Shown here piece by piece: positions 47,645 through 64,000 of a DNA stretch of 64,000 nucleotides (within the stretch, counting starts at the first letter, position 1; every line of letters starts with the position of its first letter). The DNA comes from Oryza sativa Japonica Group (lineage: Eukaryota; Streptophyta; Magnoliopsida; Poales; Poaceae), in assembly GCF_034140825.1 (NCBI RefSeq), contig NC_089037.1:33968001-34032000 (forward strand), read 5' to 3'. Under the pieces are notes generated by a model, which saw nothing but the letters and a program-made list of their open reading frames with translations, did no database searches and had not been told where the DNA came from. The position numbers were made by a program, and so were the translations under genes.

Positions 47645-48010
47645 AAAAAGGTAAACACACGTTATCCTATAGATACGCGTTGACCCAATATAGTTCAATA
47701 TAACAAGAATTGTGACTAACGAGCAAAGCTGACATTTCTCAAAGGTTGGAGAGTTACATTCTTTTAGTACGAGATCGCTTCACACCTCGCGGTGCTTACA
47801 CCTCTTGCCTACCGAAATTACGTTCAAAAACCTTGCACAAGAACTTCTATACAAAAGGATTTTCCGCAGCGCAACATTTCTTCCATGCCAATTTAGCTGC
47901 CCGGTGCTGCTGTTGGCATAACAACTGGTACAACATAGGTTAACCCAACCCAATCATCTCGTACTAGGGTTAGCTCCTCGCAGTTCTCCGTCCTATGATG
48001 GAACTTTGGA
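47645..48010 (-). pseudogene. Nuclear insertion of mitochondrial 26S rRNA, 3' domain (NUMT)
   Basis: On the minus strand this reads as the 3' part of a bacterial-type large-subunit rRNA. It has GAACTGCGAGGAGCTAACCC followed by CTAGTACGAGATGATTGGG (sarcin-ricin loop, near 47950-47985), then TTGTACCAGTTGTTATGCC and GCCGGGCAGCTA-like words, then TTTCGGTAGGCAAGAGGTG and AGCACCGCGAGGTGTG (near 47780-47820). This order matches domain VI of organellar or bacterial 23S-type rRNA, and the divergence pattern fits the plant mitochondrial 26S gene better than the plastid 23S gene. One loop base differs from the universal AGTACGAGAGG, consistent with decay after transfer. Edges are approximate. Confidence 0.7.
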
Positions 48011-49136
48011 GGCTTTTTAATGCACGCGTTGTTGGATTGATGACACTCCCCTTTCTACAGCAAAGCTATACACGTATTTATTGGATTGATGACACTGCCT
48101 TTTTAACAGTAAAATGATGTGAACGATGATGCGCCAAATATTTCAATCGTCGAGGAAAACGAGGGAGATCTGAATTTCAAGCAGAACACACTTCCCAATT
48201 GCTAGATACGTCAGGCAAATTGGTGAAATTGGATTCCAGCAGCATACCCACCTCCAACACCTTGCTGCTTTAGAATTTAGATAGATTACTATGAGCTCTT
48301 TTTATTGCTGTGTCATGGATGAAGCATCATGATGCATTAGGCAAAGAAAAAAGACACATCAGGAAAGGATTGTTCTTCGAGCATAAAGTGTGTGAGGTTC
48401 GAACCTTGCTACGATCACATCAACTTGTAGTAATTTGTAAATGAATTGTTTGTCACTGTTCATAGGCTTAAATTGGATAAGCTCTCCCACTGTTCAGGAT
48501 TTGTTCCTTTCCTTTCTGAAAAAATCATTCAGGACATGTTCCCTTTCTTTCTGAAAAATATTTTTTTTCGCATTCACGATTTGTCATTTTGAGTTTTTGA
48601 CAACATGTGAAATGATTTTCACCAAAAACATGCAAAATACTTGTCCTGCGCTTTGAGCAGGAGAATATCACGTTGGCACGAGTGCTTTAGTACCTATCAT
48701 ATGTCCATAATTCCATGTATGCACTAAAGGGAAAATAACCAGAAATATTTGGCAACCTGGATGTTGATTAGGACTGCACTGCAAGAGAACCTCTGCATCT
48801 TTCTGATAAGATATAACTCTCGAACTTTTTGAGTAATTTTTGAAAGCAGACTTTGCCCACTTAATCAGGAATCGTAGACGCCTAAAAGGTAATCAATGAA
48901 TTTGGAGACAACTCAGAAAGGTGTGACCCCTCGAGGATGCAAACCTCTGTGACCTATCGAAAGGGCAGCTCAACAATCACATAGAGCAGGTTTAGAACAG
49001 AGTTTAAAAAATCGATTGTTTACATCACAATGAAAAACATCGACTTTTTGCTCGAAACCACTTGATATCTTGGGATTGGATTGTTTTTCCTTTATGAACA
49101 CATTCTAAAACACAAGATAACACCATGAACAGAGAT
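48011..49136. other. Intergenic spacer, no gene seen
   Basis: Two near copies of TTGGATTGATGACACT at about 48031 and 48081. Otherwise AT-rich sequence without coding signal. Confidence 0.4.
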
Positions 49137-49428
49137 CAGTGGCGGATTCAGAATTTTTCTTGAGCCTGGGCAAATCTAATGAAATATAAAATCTATATAT
49201 ACAAAACCATAAAAGTAATTAACTTCATAGACCATTACCATTTTATTGAGCCTTGATTTGCTTGTTTGTAAGCTGATCATCAAATTAACCTCCATTAGAA
49301 CCACTAAGCAAGGTAATTAGGTAAACAGTTAGTGAGTAATTATGGGGTGAAGCAATGCATTGCTGTGTGTATGGAGGCATGGAGCCCGGGCAGCTGCCCG
49401 TGCAAGCCGGGCCCTGGCTCCGCCTCTG
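49137..49428. mobile_element. Element with CAGTGGCGGA / TCCGCCTCTG ends
   Basis: Ends CAGTGGCGGATTCAG and GGCTCCGCCTCTG are inverted repeats; the right part is GC-rich (GAGCCCGGGCAGCTGCCCG). About 290 bp, no coding capacity. Related to 13222-13417. The target duplication is not clear. Confidence 0.55.
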
Positions 49429-49725
49429 AGACAGGTTATAACCCACCTGATATTTTAGAATCGGTTCGAAGCCATTCAATATCTAAGAATTGGTTATCAG
49501 ACACATAGAAGAAAATCTCACAATTTATTTACCAGTTATTACCATCCATAACATTAACCCTAAGTTTATCATTAACCACTACATCAGATCAAACTACCAT
49601 ATCAGACTAATGCGTTCTCTAATGAGAATAGCAGCACAAAGTAATCCCAATGCATCAAGCTGCCATGGTACATCACATGAACCAGATACACAGCGCATGC
49701 AACATCCAAAATTAAGGCAGAAGCC

Positions 49726-49833
49726 AGTGGAGAATAGCAATAAACAAGGAGTCGATACTGCAATAGTTTTAAGTGGGTAGAAGAAAGTGGAGAAAAGCAA
49801 TAAACAAGGAGTCAATACTGCAATAGTTTCAAG
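49726..49833. repeat. 60-bp-period tandem duplication beyond RPS18
   Basis: AGTGGAGAATAGCAATAAAC at 49726 and AGTGGAGAAAAGCAATAAAC at 49786 start two copies that continue through GGAGTC[G/A]ATACTGCAATAG. They lie 140-240 bp past the RPS18 stop, so possibly in its 3' UTR or terminator region. Confidence 0.8.
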
Positions 49834-49969
49834 AAAAGTAAATTACTCTTAGTTCCCAAAGACACTCTTCAAGATACATTACGACAAGGTTCCATAGCTG
49901 CAAAATATTATCCTAGGGCAAAACATCACCCAACGAAACGCTTCATCAAGTCTCGGGTGGTTCTTAGGC

Positions 49970-51300
<1,331 letters not shown>

Positions 51301-51375
51301 GGCGGCGGCGGCGGCGGCGGCGGCTGGGTCTCTCGAGTGGAGAGGCGGCGGCGGCGGCGGCGGCGGCGGCGGGAG
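51301..51375. repeat. GGC trinucleotide-rich 5' leader of RPS18
   Basis: Two CGG/GGC runs at about 51301-51325 and 51345-51373, reading as CCG repeats in the mRNA 5' UTR. GC-rich triplet runs of this kind are frequent in rice leaders. Confidence 0.8.
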
Positions 51376-51414
51376 GAGCTAGGGCTTCGGAGGCGGCGGC
51401 CGGAGGAGGAGAGA

Positions 51415-51530
51415 GAGGTTTATATAGTGAAGGGTGAAACCCTAGCTCCTCCCGGGCCGTCCGGGTTGGTAGGCTTAATGGGCCTGGGCTGGGAAGAACT
51501 AGTTAGGCCCGAACAAGATTGGGCCCACGC
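51415..51530 (-). promoter_or_regulatory. RPS18 promoter with TATA, telo-box and site II (TGGGCC) motifs
   Basis: Upstream of the S18 leader lie a TATA-like CTATATAAA on the minus strand (about 51418-51427), a telo-box AAACCCTAG (51437-51445) and TGGGCC site II elements (51479-51484 and 51520-51525). This telo-box plus site II combination is the standard arrangement that coordinates plant ribosomal protein genes with TCP-type factors. The leader at 51301-51415 is (GGC)n-rich. Confidence 0.7.
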
Positions 51531-51709
51531 CGAAGCAACGTACAGTGAACAAAACACGCCGCCTTGCCGACGGCGACGACGCTCTCCGTCTTGAATTCTT
51601 TGATGGTGGTGCGTACGGCGGCTGACGGGTGGGCTCCACGAGGAACGCCACGTTGTCACGGCTACATGTCGTGATAAAAGTGACAAATAATTAACAAACA
51701 CTCTCTTTT

Positions 51710-52655
51710 CGATAACATTATAGGAGCAAATGAAAAGGTGGTGTTCGGTAAAAATGGCAAAAGTTAAATTCCCTATAAATTTTATCGTGTGGTATGAAAA
51801 TTCTGAATGAATTCCACATATTTCTATGGACGGTGGTTTTGGAAATTGTTCTTAGATTGAAATTTCCACCTGGGTAAGCATGCTTATCAAAATTTCATTT
51901 CATTATAGGTTCACTTTCACGGTATGGTTTTGTTGAGTGTTTTGCCTTTTTTTTTAGAGTGACTCATTGAATTGTGATGTTTGTTTTCTTAGACACATAT
52001 GCCCATGCAAAATGTATCATTTTGTCATGATATACTGGACAGCTCAATGTTCAATGGCTCTGTTTAGGGAGCTTCGAGTTGTTATAGCTTCTCTAGAAAC
52101 TCCAGCTTCTCAAACATACCGGATTCTTATCTAAATTATGATAATCTTTATAACTATAACTATAGAATTCAAAAAATGAATGAAGCTAGCTGCCTAAACA
52201 AGGTCAGTACCACTTTGCAATGCAAAAGAAGTACAACTCATTTACTATAGCATTGTGGCTACATGCAAAGCTGTCGTGTTTTATTGAGCTCATTACTAAA
52301 GCATCTTTATGCATGTGCTATGCCAAATAATTCCAGTAACTCACGAAGAGAATGGGCTTTCGAAAATGTGGTAGTTCTCTTACCGCCTTTTTAATGATCG
52401 CGTTTGCAACGCTATTGAACAAATTTATAAGATCGGAGCATAGACATGACATTTCCGTTAGGACATATCCTCTCCATCCTAAAAAAGTCCAATCCTAAAT
52501 GCGAACATGAACACGTGTGTCAAATTTTGTAACTAGAGTTTACTTGGTTTTGGGGACAGAGTAGTACATGATTGTACAGAGAGTTACCTGGCCAGTTAAA
52601 AAAACATTTTGTATCTAAATATGCTTACAATTAATGCGGATTGTAGAAATTCTAA
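51710..52655. other. Intergenic spacer, no gene seen
   Basis: AT-rich, no open frames of note, no recognised element ends. Confidence 0.4.
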
Positions 52656-52874
52656 GGGTGAGTTCTTTTCAGTGCATTAATTATGCGTTTTTACAAGGTA
52701 CCTTTTAATAATGGCTTAGACGGTGTGTTTTCTTTCTTTAAAAAATACATATTTTTAAAAATCATACATTCATTAAAGTTTTTTTTTCTAATACTTAATC
52801 ATTACACGCTAATGGACCACTCTGTTATGTGGTCGGGAGGGAAGGATTTCCAACCTTAGTTAACGAACAAAGCC
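52656..52874. mobile_element. Tourist-like MITE (GGGTGAGTTC family)
   Basis: Begins GGGTGAGTTCTTTTCAG and ends TTAGTTAACGAACAAAGCC, with TAA at 52653-52655 and 52875-52877. The interior has the ATTAATTATGCG and TAATGGCTTAGACGGTG blocks of the family seen at 21389-21627. Confidence 0.7.
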
Positions 52875-52877
52875 TAA

Positions 52878-53568
52878 GTTTATCTCATTTCTATGCTTAA
52901 TTATCAAAACACATTACCGTCACATAAGTTGAGTCCCCCACTTTCTTAAAAAATCAAAACCATAAAAGTTTAAGTCTCTCATCCTTTTCTCTGTATAGCA
53001 TCGACGATTGCCAATATTTGAATTTTTAAACTTAATTTAGAAGTTGATTTTATTTTTTTCATCAAAATTTATGTTTCAGTATTGACATTCAAGTACCGTA
53101 TATATAAAAGTTTTACCTAGAATTTGTTAATCCTTTTACTACCAAATGACGTATTATCCGTATTTGACAAAACGATGGGAGTTATATGACCCTAGATATC
53201 AACCACCACTGCCCCAACATTGCACTCACTCTACTAACCATAAACTGCGTCGAATCGAATCGGTTGTAGTACTGCAGTACTAGTACAAACAGCAACTACA
53301 ATCCTATATCCAAGCCGCGGTTGAGCCCAACCCCGTCCCCGTGCGACGCGACACGAGCCACGCGAGCCCCCTCCTCATCGCACTTCCTCCTCACCGCGGG
53401 GACCCTCCTCGTCTCTCCTCCCCCCTCCAGATCGAACCGAGACTCCGAGAGAGATTAGGCAGCCGCCGCACGCCACCACCGCCGTCGCGCGAGGAGCTAC
53501 CGGAAGCGCCGCCCCGGAGGAGGAGGAGGAGGAGAGAGCGGAGGAGGGAGAGAGGGGGATCCGGCGAG
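52878..53568 (+). promoter_or_regulatory. Promoter and 5' leader of XRN4
   Basis: AT-rich to about 53270, then a C-rich and finally GGA/GAG-rich leader up to the ATG at 53569. The frame extends upstream without an in-frame ATG, and no upstream ATG was seen in the last 150 bases. Confidence 0.4.
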
Positions 53569-63927
<10,359 letters not shown>

Positions 63928-64000
63928 AAAGTATCCATGAAATCATCCTCAAATCGCAGTATAACCAGGAATCGCCTTTAAGTTTGTTTGTACGATGTTC

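Noticed and set aside
47746-47943. 65-codon plus-strand frame inside the putative NUMT
   Set aside because: It is the antisense of rRNA-like sequence, so not a protein gene.
53341-53568. Upstream in-frame extension of XRN4 (open for about 76 codons)
   Set aside because: It contains no ATG and is Arg/Pro-rich leader sequence; all XRNs start at [10 protein letters not shown].

Overview
The window is nuclear DNA of rice (Oryza) or a very close relative. The signs are many-intron genes, GC-rich 5' exons with AT-rich introns and spacers, a very dense load of grass MITEs (Stowaway elements with TA duplications, Tourist/PIF-Harbinger-like elements with TTA/TAA duplications), and genes that read as known rice proteins. 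The gene order (Hd16/EL1 kinase, inositol 5-phosphatase, vicilin-like cupin, three LTP genes, DUF1618 gene, GNAT cluster, NAD-glutamate dehydrogenase, ribosomal protein S18, XRN4) fits my memory of the long arm of rice chromosome 3. That placement is recall, not a search result.

Layout. 1-711: right end of a CACTA transposon. 712-3250: MITE-rich spacer with one MITE nested in another. 3.4-10.5 kb (+): casein-kinase-I-like HD16/EL1, 16 coding exons. 14.4-18.4 kb (+): type I inositol polyphosphate 5-phosphatase, 11 coding exons. 18.4-24.0 kb: gene-poor MITE field. 24.05-26.58 kb (+): vicilin/7S-like double cupin. 27.2-33.0 kb: three non-specific lipid-transfer-protein genes of the GPI-anchored type (-, -, +). 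34.2-34.8 kb: a decayed copy of the RPS18 last exon and adjoining intron, beside a 5'-truncated LINE with a target-site duplication. 35.1-36.4 kb (-): DUF1618 gene whose 5' frame is disturbed and whose only in-frame ATGs lie in an adjoining fold-back element. 38.7-42.0 kb (+): three tandem GNAT acetyltransferases. 42.3-45.2 kb (-): glutamate dehydrogenase, with a 96-nt GC-AG intron that is open in frame. 47.6-48.0 kb: probable nuclear insertion of mitochondrial 26S rRNA. 50.0-51.3 kb (-): ribosomal protein S18 with a start-codon-only first coding exon and a GC-AG intron. 53.6-63.9 kb (+): XRN4-type 5'-3' exoribonuclease, 22 exons.

The genes do not form an operon-like system. They are independent eukaryotic loci, and only the LTP trio and the GNAT trio are related by local duplication. 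I found no new multi-gene system. The observations most worth following are the exitron-like GDH intron, the minimal uORFs whose stop overlaps the start codon in two neighbouring genes, the DUF1618 5' rearrangement, the NUMT, and the RPS18 gene/fragment pair 16 kb apart.

Exon borders were placed by eye from GT/GC-AG sites, family similarity and reading-frame arithmetic. Every multi-exon gene listed sums to a whole number of codons.
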